Of a DNA stretch of 64,000 nt, positions 45,878 through 53,368 are shown piece by piece (within the stretch, counting starts at the first letter, position 1; each line of letters begins with the position of its first letter). The notes under the pieces were generated by a model, which saw only the letters and a list, made by a program, of their open reading frames with translations, had not been told where the DNA came from and ran no database searches. The stretch comes from Ideonella paludis (lineage in GTDB: Bacteria > Pseudomonadota > Gammaproteobacteria > Burkholderiales > Burkholderiaceae_C), in assembly GCF_018069865.1 (NCBI RefSeq), contig NZ_JAGQDG010000001.1, positions 620,001 to 684,000 on the forward strand, written 5' to 3'. Made by a program: the position numbers and the translations under genes.

Positions 45878-45906
45878 CAGTTTCGGTAGTGCGACTGCCG
45901 AAACTG
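45878..45906 (+). terminator. Strong hairpin followed by TCTTCCTT, attenuator-like
   Basis: CAGTTTCGG pairs perfectly with CCGAAACTG; inside it a T-G wobble and AGT/ACT extend the stem to 13 positions around a GCG loop. A pyrimidine-rich TCTTCCTT follows directly, as in intrinsic terminators read rightward. It lies about 150 nt upstream of the FAD-oxidoreductase gene. Confidence 0.55.
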
Positions 45907-45914
45907 TCTTCCTT

Positions 45915-46004
45915 GAACTGCGTGGCGAGCCAGGTGATCTGGCACTCCGGGAGCGACTCTCCTCCTCCCTCCCTCCTCTTTGCGCCCCGGGGGCCACGCA
46001 GTTC
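45915..46004. repeat. 12-bp long-range inverted repeat in operon leader
   Basis: GAACTGCGTGGC (45915-45926) and its exact complement GCCACGCAGTTC (45993-46004) enclose 66 nt containing a C/T-rich tract. In RNA the arms would close a large loop ending about 50 nt before the start codon at 46054. It begins 9 nt after the hairpin above. Confidence 0.65.
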
Positions 46005-46053
46005 CTTTCTATTCCGCGCCAAGCTTGCGCAGCCTTCATGACCGGAGGCTGCC

Positions 46054-47391
46054 ATGCTTGACGCTCGCCGCCGTGTCGCCATCGTGGGCTCGGGCATCTC
46101 GGGCCTGGGTGTGGCCTGGGCCCTGCGTCAGCGAGCCCCCAACACCGAGGTCGTGCTGTTTGAAGCAGGCACTCACTTTGGCGGTCACGCCCACACGGTA
46201 GACGTGACCCTGCCTGGCCCCCAAGGGCCGGTGACGCATGGGGTCGATGTCGGCTTCTTGGTGTTCAACGAGCGCACCTACCCCCGCCTGATCCAACTCT
46301 TCGCCGACCTGGGCGTGCCGACGGCTGCGTCGGACATGTCCTTCTCGGTGCAGGCGCCGGCCGGTGGCCTGGAGTGGAGTGGCTCAAACTTGAACAGCGT
46401 GTTTGCGCAACGCAGCAATTTGTTCAAGCCGCGTTTTTGGCACATGCTGCGCGACATCCTGCGCTTCAACAAGCTCACCACGGCCCTGGCCGAGGCGGGC
46501 CAGGATGAAGCCATGGCCGAGCCCATCGAGGCCTTTTTGCAGCGCCACCGCTTTGGCCAAGCCTTTCAGCAGGGCTATCTGCTGCCCATGATTGCCTGCA
46601 TCTGGTCCTGCCCAACGGAGCAAATGCTGCGCTTCCCGGTGGGGACCTTGATCCGCTTCTGCCACAACCACGGCCTGCTGCAGGTGCAGAACCGGCCGCA
46701 GTGGTTCACCGTGGCCGGGGGCTCGCGGGAGTATGTGCGCCGCATCATTGCGGCCGTGCCCGATGCCCGCTTGAACTGCCCCGTGCATGCCGTGCGCCGC
46801 TTGCCGCCAGGCCAAGGCCAAGCCGGCGTGGCGGTGAGCAGTGCACGCGGCACCGAGGTGTTTGACGACGTGGTGCTGGCCTGCCATGCGCCCCAAGCCC
46901 TGGCCTTGTTGACCGACGCCACCGCCCGCGAGCGCGAGGTGCTCGGAGCCTTGCGGACCCAGCCCAACCGCGCCGTGCTGCACACCGACACCCGACTGCT
47001 GCCACAGCGCCAGCTCGCCTGGGCCGCCTGGAACTACGAGCGCGGCCAGACGCCGGACCAAGAAGGCCGCCAAGTCTGCCTGCACTACCTGATCAACAAG
47101 CTACAGCCCCTGCCCTGGCAGCAGCCCGTGGTGGTCAGCTTGAACCCGGTGCGCGAGCCCGCCCGCGAGACCGTGCTGGCCGAGTTCGACGTGGCCCATC
47201 CCGTGTTCGACCTGGCTGCCATTGCCGCCCAGGCCCAAGTGCCCCGCCTGCAAGGCCAGTCCCATGTCTGGTTCAGCGGCGCTTGGACGCGCTACGGCTT
47301 CCATGAAGACGGTTTGCGTGCAGCCCAGTTGGTGGCCGAGGGCTTGCTCAAGCAATGGTCTGAGCAAGCCGCCCCCAGGGCCAGCGCATGA
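46054..47391 (+). CDS. NAD(P)/FAD-dependent oxidoreductase (amine-oxidase-like) of lipid cluster
   Basis: A 445-residue flavoprotein. The dinucleotide-binding start is RVAIVGSGISGLGVAWALRQ, then VVLFEAGTHFGGHAHTVDV (the Glu binding the ribose and the GGH segment), and GVDVGFLVFNERTYPRL. The C-terminal FAD contact is VWFSGAWTRYGFHEDGLRAA. This is the subgroup found with DUF1365 and Cfa-type methyltransferases, where it is thought to desaturate or otherwise oxidise an acyl chain. GGAGG precedes the start. First gene of the operon; the stop overlaps DUF1365 by 4 nt. Confidence 0.92.
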   Translation: MLDARRRVAIVGSGISGLGVAWALRQRAPNTEVVLFEAGTHFGGHAHTVDVTLPGPQGPVTHGVDVGFLVFNERTYPRLIQLFADLGVPTAASDMSFSVQAPAGGLEWSGSNLNSVFAQRSNLFKPRFWHMLRDILRFNKLTTALAEAGQDEAMAEPIEAFLQRHRFGQAFQQGYLLPMIACIWSCPTEQMLRFPVGTLIRFCHNHGLLQVQNRPQWFTVAGGSREYVRRIIAAVPDARLNCPVHAVRRLPPGQGQAGVAVSSARGTEVFDDVVLACHAPQALALLTDATAREREVLGALRTQPNRAVLHTDTRLLPQRQLAWAAWNYERGQTPDQEGRQVCLHYLINKLQPLPWQQPVVVSLNPVREPARETVLAEFDVAHPVFDLAAIAAQAQVPRLQGQSHVWFSGAWTRYGFHEDGLRAAQLVAEGLLKQWSEQAAPRASA

Positions 47392-48236
47392 GCACGATGA
47401 GCGCCAAGCCGGTGAAAGCCCTGTTGGGCTGGGGCGAGGTGTTGCACACCCGCCTGCGGCCGGTGCGGCATGCCTTTCGTTACCCCACCTTCTTTCTGAT
47501 GCTGCCCATGCGCGCCTGGCGTGCGCAGGGTTCAGCGCTCACCGCACTGGCGCGCAACCGGGCCGCCTGGGTCAGCTTTCATGATGCCGACCATGGCGAC
47601 GGCGGCCCCGACAGCCTGGCGTGGTTGGAGCAATTGTTGGCGCGCGAAGGGGTTCACGATGCTGACGGCGAAGTCTGGCTGCAGTGCTTTCCGCGCGTGC
47701 TGGGCTATGCCTTCAAGCCGGTGAGCTTTTGGTACTGCCACGCTGCCGGCGGTGATCTGCGTGCCATCGTCGCCGAGGTGCATAACACCTTTGGTGAGCG
47801 TCACAGCTATCTGCTGCATGGCGACAACCTGGGCTTTGGCCGAGAGATGACGGCCCGCAAGGTCTTTCATGTCTCGCCGTTTTGCCAGGTCGAGGGCGGC
47901 TATCGCTTTGCCTTCATGCGCACGGATGTGCGCCCAAGCCACCGGCCCGAGGCCCGCTGCGTGGTTCGCATCACCCACGACGACGCCCAAGGCCCGCTGG
48001 TGGTCACCAGCATGAGTGGCCAGCTTCAGCCCCTGACGGCGGCCGCCCTGCGCCAAGCCGTCTGGGCCATGCCCATGCTCAGCCTGGGCATCACCGCCCG
48101 CATCCATTGGCAAGCCTTGCGCCTGTGGCTCAAGCGCGTGCCCTTCTTCACCAAGCCCGCACCGCCCACGGTTGCCGTCACGCACATGCAGCCTGCGGGC
48201 CTCTCCCCCACACACCCTTCAGTGACATCGCCATGA
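47388..48236 (+). CDS. DUF1365 domain-containing protein
   Basis: A 282-residue DUF1365 protein. Conserved phrases are GEVLHTRLRPVRHAFRYPTF, then LQCFPRVLGYAFKPVSFWYC, VAEVHNTFGERHSYLL, ARKVFHVSPFCQVEGGYRF and the C-terminal ITARIHWQALRLWLKRVPFF. Its role is unproven; it almost always lies next to the FAD oxidoreductase and cyclopropane-type methyltransferase, as here, with ATGA overlaps on both sides. Confidence 0.93.
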   Translation: MSTMSAKPVKALLGWGEVLHTRLRPVRHAFRYPTFFLMLPMRAWRAQGSALTALARNRAAWVSFHDADHGDGGPDSLAWLEQLLAREGVHDADGEVWLQCFPRVLGYAFKPVSFWYCHAAGGDLRAIVAEVHNTFGERHSYLLHGDNLGFGREMTARKVFHVSPFCQVEGGYRFAFMRTDVRPSHRPEARCVVRITHDDAQGPLVVTSMSGQLQPLTAAALRQAVWAMPMLSLGITARIHWQALRLWLKRVPFFTKPAPPTVAVTHMQPAGLSPTHPSVTSP

Positions 48237-49474
48237 ACACTGCCACCCACTCCAGCGCCCTTTCCGGTGGCGCCGTGCCCACCCGCATTCCGCCCGCTGC
48301 CAAGCAGGTCTTGCGCCTGCTGCAGCGCCTCTCCATCGGCACGCTGGACCTGCAAGGCCCGGACGGCGAGCAATGGCACTTTGGCAGCGGCGCCGAAGAC
48401 CAGCCCCGCGCCGCCCTGCGCCTGGCCGACTGGAGCGTGTGCAGCGCCGTGATGAAGTCCGGCGATGTGGGCTTTGGCGAGGCCTATATCGAAGGCCAAT
48501 GGAGCACGCCCGACCTGGCCGCCCTGCTGCGCCTGTTCTTGGCCAACCGCGAGGCCCTGGAAGAGGCGCTCTACGGCAGTTGGTGGGGCTCGCTCTTGCA
48601 TCGGGTGCGCCACCTGCTGCGCCGCAACTCCAAGGCCGGCAGCCGCCGCAACATCCACGCCCATTACGACCTGGGCAACCCGTTTTATCGCCTGTGGCTG
48701 GACGAGACCATGAACTACTCGTCAGCCTGGTTCCAGGGCGACCACACCCGGCCACTGGCCGACGCCCAACGCGCCAAGATGCAACGCGCCTTGGACGAAT
48801 GCCGCCTGCAGCCTGGCCAGCAGGTGCTGGAGATCGGCTGCGGCTGGGGTGCCGTGGCCGAGCTGGCCACCCAAAGCGCGGGTGTCAAGTTGACGGGCGT
48901 GACGCTGTCCACCGAACAACTGGCCTTTGCCCAAGCCCGCTTGGCCGCCACCGGCCACGGCGAGCGCGCCGATTTGCGCCTGCAAGACTACCGCGACATC
49001 ACTGAAAAAGACTTCGACGCGGTGGTCTCCATCGAGATGTTTGAAGCCGTGGGTCGCGAGTACTGGCCGCAGTTCTTCGAGACCGTGCGCAGCAAGCTCA
49101 AGGTCGGCGGCAAGGCCTGCATCCAGACCATCACCATCCGCGACGACCTGTTCGAGCGCTATGTGCGCGGCACCGACTTCATCCAGCAATACATCTTCCC
49201 CGGCGGCCTGCTGCCTTGCCCCAAGGCCTTCCGTGAAGCGGCCCAAAAGGCCGGCCTGAAGGTGGTCAACGAGCTGTCCTTCGGCCCCGACTATGCCGAG
49301 ACCCTGCGCCGCTGGCGGCATGACTTTTTGGCCCAAGAAGCACCGCTGCTGCAAATGGGCTACGACGCCCGCTTCCAGCGCCTGTGGGAGTTCTATCTGG
49401 CCTATTGCGAAGCCGCCTTTGATGCCGGCTCCACCAGCGTGATGCAGTTCACCTTGAGCCGCGAGGCCGCCTGA
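48233..49474 (+). CDS. cfa: cyclopropane-fatty-acyl-phospholipid synthase-family methyltransferase
   Basis: SAM-dependent methyltransferase acting on unsaturated acyl chains of phospholipids; 413 residues. An N-terminal lipid-binding domain (MKSGDVGFGEAYIEGQWSTP) precedes the catalytic domain: HYDLGNPFYRLWLDETMNYS, then the SAM loop QVLEIGCGWGAVAELAT near residue 200, GVTLSTEQLAFAQAR, and VSIEMFEAVGREYWPQFF. The C-terminal YLAYCEAAFDAGSTSVMQF is normal. It could make cyclopropane or methyl-branched (furan-precursor) fatty acids; context favours the stress-linked paralogue group. The ATG at 48233 overlaps the preceding stop. Confidence 0.92.
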   Translation: MNTATHSSALSGGAVPTRIPPAAKQVLRLLQRLSIGTLDLQGPDGEQWHFGSGAEDQPRAALRLADWSVCSAVMKSGDVGFGEAYIEGQWSTPDLAALLRLFLANREALEEALYGSWWGSLLHRVRHLLRRNSKAGSRRNIHAHYDLGNPFYRLWLDETMNYSSAWFQGDHTRPLADAQRAKMQRALDECRLQPGQQVLEIGCGWGAVAELATQSAGVKLTGVTLSTEQLAFAQARLAATGHGERADLRLQDYRDITEKDFDAVVSIEMFEAVGREYWPQFFETVRSKLKVGGKACIQTITIRDDLFERYVRGTDFIQQYIFPGGLLPCPKAFREAAQKAGLKVVNELSFGPDYAETLRRWRHDFLAQEAPLLQMGYDARFQRLWEFYLAYCEAAFDAGSTSVMQFTLSREAA

Positions 49475-50070
49475 TGTCCTCCGCCCTGCGCCATCGCCGA
49501 TGGGTCAGCGCCGGCCTGATGCTGGGCCTGATGTTGAGTGTGATGCTGGGGGGCCTGCTGCTGTCGCCCCTCAGCGCGCGGGCACAGGACAAGGCACCTG
49601 CGGCCCCCGCCGAGGTGCGCCAGCTCTGGCCCACACCGCACCTGCAAGGGCAGGCGCGGCTGCGCTTTATTGGCCTGCACATTTATGACATCCGGCTGTG
49701 GTTGCAAGAGCCCTTGCGCGGCGGCGCCTGGGCCCAGCAGCCGCTGGCCTTGGAGATCGCCTACGCCCGCAACCTGGACGGCTTGAAGATCGCCGAGCGC
49801 TCGCTGACGGAGATGCAGCGTGGCGGCCCCATCGACGAGGCCACGTCGGCACGCTGGCTGGCCGAGATGAAGCGCCTCTTCCCCAATGTCAAAGGGGGCG
49901 ACCGCATCACTGGTGTTTTTCAACCGGGCCAAGCGGCTGCGTTTTTGCACAACGGGCGGCCGTTGGGTGAGGTGCGCGATGCCCGTTTCGCCCAGGCTTT
50001 TTTCGGCATCTGGCTGGCTCCGCACAGCTCCGAGCCCCAGATGCGCGAGCAACTGCTGGGTGCGCCATGA
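49474..50070 (+). CDS. chalcone isomerase-like secreted protein
   Basis: A 198-residue protein with a hydrophobic leader (LMLGLMLSVMLGGLLLSPLSARAQ), then a chalcone-isomerase-like beta/alpha fold: RLRFIGLHIYDIRLWLQEPL, LALEIAYARNLDGLKIAERS, MKRLFPNVKGGDRITGVFQP, and ARFAQAFFGIWLAPHSSEPQ. Bacterial members of this family bind fatty acids and are exported. Its start overlaps the cfa stop as TGATG and its stop overlaps the MFS start, so it is a core member of the operon. Confidence 0.87.
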   Translation: MSSALRHRRWVSAGLMLGLMLSVMLGGLLLSPLSARAQDKAPAAPAEVRQLWPTPHLQGQARLRFIGLHIYDIRLWLQEPLRGGAWAQQPLALEIAYARNLDGLKIAERSLTEMQRGGPIDEATSARWLAEMKRLFPNVKGGDRITGVFQPGQAAAFLHNGRPLGEVRDARFAQAFFGIWLAPHSSEPQMREQLLGAP

Positions 50071-51389
50071 GCAACCCCAGTGCGGCCGCGCTGAAAGGCG
50101 GCCTCCAAACCGCTGACGCGGCACGCCCATTGCACGGCGTGCAGGGCTTGGCCTACGGCGCACTGGGCCTGCCCTTGGCCTTTGTGGCCCTGCCTCTGAC
50201 CGTCCACCTGCCCGAGCACTATGCGCGCGAGTTGGGTGTGCCCTTGGCCACCGTGGGCGCGCTGCTGCTGGCCGTGCGCGCCACCGACGCCATCTCCGAC
50301 CCCTGGCTGGGCCGTTGGGCTGACCAGCTGCTGCGCCAAGCGCAGCCGCTGCGCTTGAGCCTGGTGTTGCTGCTGGCTGCGGCCCTGCTGGCCTTCAGTC
50401 TGTGGGGCTTGTTCAGCCCGCCCGCAGCGCTGCTGGCCGCCAGCGCCCAGGGCGATGCGACCGGCCTGCTGGCCTGGGCCGCGGGCTTGCTCTTGGTGGC
50501 TTATCTGGCCTATAGCTTTTTGACCGTGCTGCACCAGGCCTGGGGCACGGGCCTCGGGGCCTCTGAGCCGGCGCAGGCGCGGGTGGTGGCGTGGCGCGAA
50601 GGTGCCGCACTGGTGGGTGTCGTGGTGGCCAGCGTCTTGCCCAGCGTGTGGGGCGTGAGCGCTTTGGGGCCGGTGGTGGCGGTGCTGCTGCTGTTGGCCC
50701 TGGCTGGCCTGTGGTGGGCGCCGCGCCCGCAAACCGTGCCCCTGCTGAAGCAAGCACGCGCGCTGTGGGCGCCCTGGCGTGATGGGCGCTTTCGGCGCCT
50801 GCTGGGCATCTATCTGGTCAATGGCGTGGCCAGCGCGATTCCTGCCACCTTGCTGCTGTTCTATTTGCGGGACAGGCTGCAAGCGCCCGAGGCTCAAGCC
50901 ATGAGCCTGGCGCTGTACTTCTGTGCGGCGGCGCTGTCCTTGCCCGTGTGGGTCAAGCTGGTCAGCCGCATGGGCTTGGCCCAGGGCTGGCTGCTGGGCA
51001 TGGGCTTGGCCATCGTCGCCTTCATCGGCGCCTCGGTCTTGGGCCCCGGCGATGTGGCCTGGTTTGGGGCGATCTGCGTGGCCAGCGGCCTGGCCCTGGG
51101 AGCCGACATCACCGCCGCCCCCGCGCTGCTGGCCCGCCTGAAGGGCGACGCCACCACCGAGGCCGAAGACGCCGGCTTGCGCTTTGGCTGGTGGAACCTG
51201 GTCACCAAGCTCAACCTTGCGCTGGCCGCCGGCCTGGCCTTGCCGCTGCTGCAGTGGTGGGGCTATCAACCCGGTGTGGTCAGCGCCCAGGGCGCCACCG
51301 CGCTGGCCTTGATGTATGGGCTGTTGCCCTGCCTGCTCAAGGCCTGCGCTGCGGGCCTGCTCTACCTGCTTTGGATCCGCAAGGAATGA
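50067..51389 (+). CDS. MFS / glycoside-pentoside-hexuronide-type transporter
   Basis: A 440-residue membrane protein with about twelve helices. Near the N-terminus it shows LAYGALGLPLAFVALPLTVH and AVRATDAISDPWLGRWAD, the latter matching the DPxxGxxxD loop of GPH/MelB transporters. FGWWNLVTKLNLALAAGLAL lies near the end. In related stress clusters such a transporter sits beside cfa-like genes; substrate unknown, perhaps a lipid. Both ends are coupled to neighbours by short overlaps. Confidence 0.88.
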   Translation: MSNPSAAALKGGLQTADAARPLHGVQGLAYGALGLPLAFVALPLTVHLPEHYARELGVPLATVGALLLAVRATDAISDPWLGRWADQLLRQAQPLRLSLVLLLAAALLAFSLWGLFSPPAALLAASAQGDATGLLAWAAGLLLVAYLAYSFLTVLHQAWGTGLGASEPAQARVVAWREGAALVGVVVASVLPSVWGVSALGPVVAVLLLLALAGLWWAPRPQTVPLLKQARALWAPWRDGRFRRLLGIYLVNGVASAIPATLLLFYLRDRLQAPEAQAMSLALYFCAAALSLPVWVKLVSRMGLAQGWLLGMGLAIVAFIGASVLGPGDVAWFGAICVASGLALGADITAAPALLARLKGDATTEAEDAGLRFGWWNLVTKLNLALAAGLALPLLQWWGYQPGVVSAQGATALALMYGLLPCLLKACAAGLLYLLWIRKE

Positions 51390-51394
51390 CGATC

Positions 51395-51955
51395 ATGACG
51401 ACACCATCGCTCTCCTCCTCCACCCGCCGCCGCCGCCTCAGCCTGGGGCTGCTGAGCCTGCCGCTGCTGCTGGCCGGCTGCGCCTCACCCACACCGGCAG
51501 ACTACGCCAGCCAAACCCCCACCCTGGACCTGCGGCGCTACTTCGATGGCCCGCTCACGGCCCACGGCATCTTCACCGACCGCTCGGGCCAAGTCGTCAA
51601 GCGCTTCACCGTGGCGCTCAAAGGCACCTGGAATGGCCCGCAAGGCGTGCTGGAAGAAGACTTCGTCTACAGCGATGGCCAAACCCAACGCCGCGTTTGG
51701 CGCCTGACCGACCTGGGCGGGGGCCGCTGGGAAGGCCGCGCCGACGATGTGGTGGGCGTGGCCCAAGGCCAAGCCGCCGGCAATGCGCTGAACTGGCGCT
51801 ACACCCTGGCCCTGCCGGTGGACGGCAAGGTCTGGGAGGTTCAATTTGATGACTGGATGTTCCTCGTGGACCAGAAAGTCATGCTCAACCGAGCCCGCAT
51901 GAGCAAGTTCGGCATCACGCTGGGGGAAGTCACCCTCAGCTTCACCAAGCCCTGA
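51395..51955 (+). CDS. DUF3833 family lipoprotein
   Basis: A 186-residue outer-membrane-type lipoprotein. The lipobox LLLAGC is followed by ASPTPADYASQTPTLDLRRY, then FDGPLTAHGIFTDRSGQVVK, EDFVYSDGQTQRRVWRL and DDWMFLVDQKVMLNRA. This is the full DUF3833 pattern. AAGGA at 51381-51385 suits the ATG at 51395 (9-nt spacing) better than the ATG at 51386 that overlaps the MFS stop. A conserved partner of the cfa/DUF1365 gene set. Confidence 0.92.
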   Translation: MTTPSLSSSTRRRRLSLGLLSLPLLLAGCASPTPADYASQTPTLDLRRYFDGPLTAHGIFTDRSGQVVKRFTVALKGTWNGPQGVLEEDFVYSDGQTQRRVWRLTDLGGGRWEGRADDVVGVAQGQAAGNALNWRYTLALPVDGKVWEVQFDDWMFLVDQKVMLNRARMSKFGITLGEVTLSFTKP

Positions 51956-51998
51956 TCAGCACCCGCTGCCCATCACCGATCTTCACCTGGCGCGCATC

Positions 51999-52784
51999 AT
52001 GCCCATGAACCCCAAAATGTCCGATTGGCGAGGCCGCGTGGTCTGGCTGGTGGGCGCCTCCACCGGCATTGGCCGGGCGGTGGCCAGCAGCCTGCATGCG
52101 CAAGGGGCCACGGTGATCGTTTCGGCCCGCCAAGCGGCCGCGCTGCAAGCCTTTGAAGCCGCCCACCCGGGCAGCCACGGCTTGGTGTTGGATGTGACCG
52201 ACCGCGCCGCGACCCAAGCCGCGGCTGAGCGCGTGGTGCACGACCATGGCGGGCTGGACCTGGTGCTGTTTTGCGCCGGCACCTACACCCCCATGTCGGC
52301 GCGGCAGTTGAACCTGGACGTGGCCCTGCGCCACGAAGCCGTGAACGTGGGCGGGGCTTGGCATGTCTTGGGCGCCGTGCTCCCCACGCTGCTAGCCCAG
52401 GCCGCCCAAGGCCGCGGCGGCCACCTCAGCCTGGTGGCCAGCGTGGCGGGCTACCGCGCCTTGCCCAATGCCTTGGCCTACGGTCCGACCAAAGCCGCCT
52501 TGATCCACATGGCCGAATCTCTACACCTGGAGTTGAGCCCCTTGGGTTTGGGCATTTCTGTCATCAACCCCGGCTTTGTGGACACGCCGCTGACCGCGCA
52601 AAACGGCTTTCGCATGCCGGCCCTGATCACCCCCGAAGAAGCCGCCAGCGAGATGCTCAAAGGCTGGGCTCGGGGCGACTTTGAGGTGCACTTTCCGCGC
52701 CGCTTCACCCTGCTGCTCAAGGCCCTGCGCATGGTCCCCCAAGCCCTCTATGAAAGCCTGGTCCGCCGCGCGACCGGGCACTGA
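51999..52784 (+). CDS. short-chain dehydrogenase/reductase
   Basis: NAD(P)-dependent SDR, 261 residues. The cofactor loop is VWLVGASTGIGRAVAS (TGxxxGIG type), LVLDVTDR supplies the adenine contact, and the active site is LVASVAGYRALPNALAYGPTKAALI with Ser, Tyr (YGPTK) and Lys intact. INPGFVDTPLT follows. ATG at 52005 or 52017 (MSDWRG) are alternative starts. It lies in the lipid cluster and may process the modified acyl chain or a fatty aldehyde. Confidence 0.92.
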   Translation: MPMNPKMSDWRGRVVWLVGASTGIGRAVASSLHAQGATVIVSARQAAALQAFEAAHPGSHGLVLDVTDRAATQAAAERVVHDHGGLDLVLFCAGTYTPMSARQLNLDVALRHEAVNVGGAWHVLGAVLPTLLAQAAQGRGGHLSLVASVAGYRALPNALAYGPTKAALIHMAESLHLELSPLGLGISVINPGFVDTPLTAQNGFRMPALITPEEAASEMLKGWARGDFEVHFPRRFTLLLKALRMVPQALYESLVRRATGH

Positions 52785-52797
52785 AGCCATCGCACCT

Positions 52798-53265
52798 ATG
52801 CCCACTTCCTCAAGCCCCCGCACGGTGCTGAGCACCCGGCCGCACGCCGACCCTCGGGTCGAGCGCGTGCTGCAGTTCTATGAAAACCTGCAGCCCAGCG
52901 ACCTGGCCACGCTGGACCGCATCTACGAGGAACAAGCCCGCTTCAAAGACCCGTTCAACGAGGTGCAAGGCATCCCCGCCATCCGCCACATCTTTGGTCA
53001 TATGTTCGAGGTGCTGCAAGCACCGCGCTTCGTGATGCTGGACGTGATGGCCGAGGGCGATCAATGCATGCTCACCTGGGACTTCCACTTCGGCCGCGAC
53101 GGCAAGCTGTGGTTGATCCACGGTGCCAGCCACCTGCGCTTTGGCACTGATGGCCGCATCAGCCTACACCGCGACTACTGGGACGCTGCCGAAGAGCTCT
53201 ATGAAAAGCTGCCGGTGGTAGGCCCGCTGATGCGCTGGCTCAAGCGGCAAGCAGGCGCGCATTGA
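52798..53265 (+). CDS. SnoaL-like / nuclear transport factor 2 family protein
   Basis: A 155-residue NTF2-fold protein. RVERVLQFYENLQPSDLATL opens, then DRIYEEQARFKDPFNEVQGI, IRHIFGHMFEVLQAPRFVML, LTWDFHFGRDGKLWLIHGAS, and SLHRDYWDAAEELYEKLPVV. The YxxxarFkDPFnevxG pattern and the HrDYWDaaeElY ending are typical of the partner found in sigma-E/ChrR-linked clusters. Last gene of the operon. The frame upstream to 52681 lies inside the SDR gene and is rejected. Confidence 0.9.
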   Translation: MPTSSSPRTVLSTRPHADPRVERVLQFYENLQPSDLATLDRIYEEQARFKDPFNEVQGIPAIRHIFGHMFEVLQAPRFVMLDVMAEGDQCMLTWDFHFGRDGKLWLIHGASHLRFGTDGRISLHRDYWDAAEELYEKLPVVGPLMRWLKRQAGAH

Positions 53266-53294
53266 GCCCTCCGGACTGCGAGACTTTTGTGAAT

Positions 53295-53349
53295 CCGTTC
53301 GTCCTGAGCTTGGCGAAGGACAGGGCTTCGACAAGCTCTGCCCGAACGG
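53295..53349. repeat. REP-like imperfect palindromic repeat
   Basis: The arms CCGTTCG (53295-53301) and CGAACGG (53343-53349) close an element with the internal phrases CCTGAGCTTGGCGAAGG and GGGCTTCGACAAGCTCTGCC. This is the familiar extragenic palindrome type dispersed in many proteobacterial genomes. It lies between convergent genes and is the only copy seen in this window. Confidence 0.75.
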
Positions 53350-53368
53350 TGTCACGCGTGACGGAAGT

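Larger units (their letters stand above)
45624..46053. other. 430-nt structured intergenic region upstream of the lipid operon
   Basis: No convincing gene: frames at 45702-46061 (+) and 45756-46097 (-) have no family-like features. The stretch holds a small inverted repeat, GAACC-GTTT-GGTTC (45704-45717), a strong hairpin (45878-45906), a 12-bp long-range inverted repeat (45915-45926 with 45993-46004) and a pyrimidine tract (about 45957-45980). The first half is AT-rich and promoter-like for both flanking genes. GGAGG at 46044-46048 serves the next gene. Confidence 0.6.

Noticed and set aside
45702-46061. Open reading frames on both strands in the lipid-operon leader
   Set aside because: Low-complexity translations rich in Ser/Arg/Pro, no ribosome-binding site, no conserved pattern, and they cover the strong inverted repeats; better explained as non-coding.
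53266-53368. Sigma factor / anti-sigma genes at the end of the lipid operon
   Set aside because: The gap holds only a REP-like repeat; the next gene is a clear SRAP protein on the other strand.
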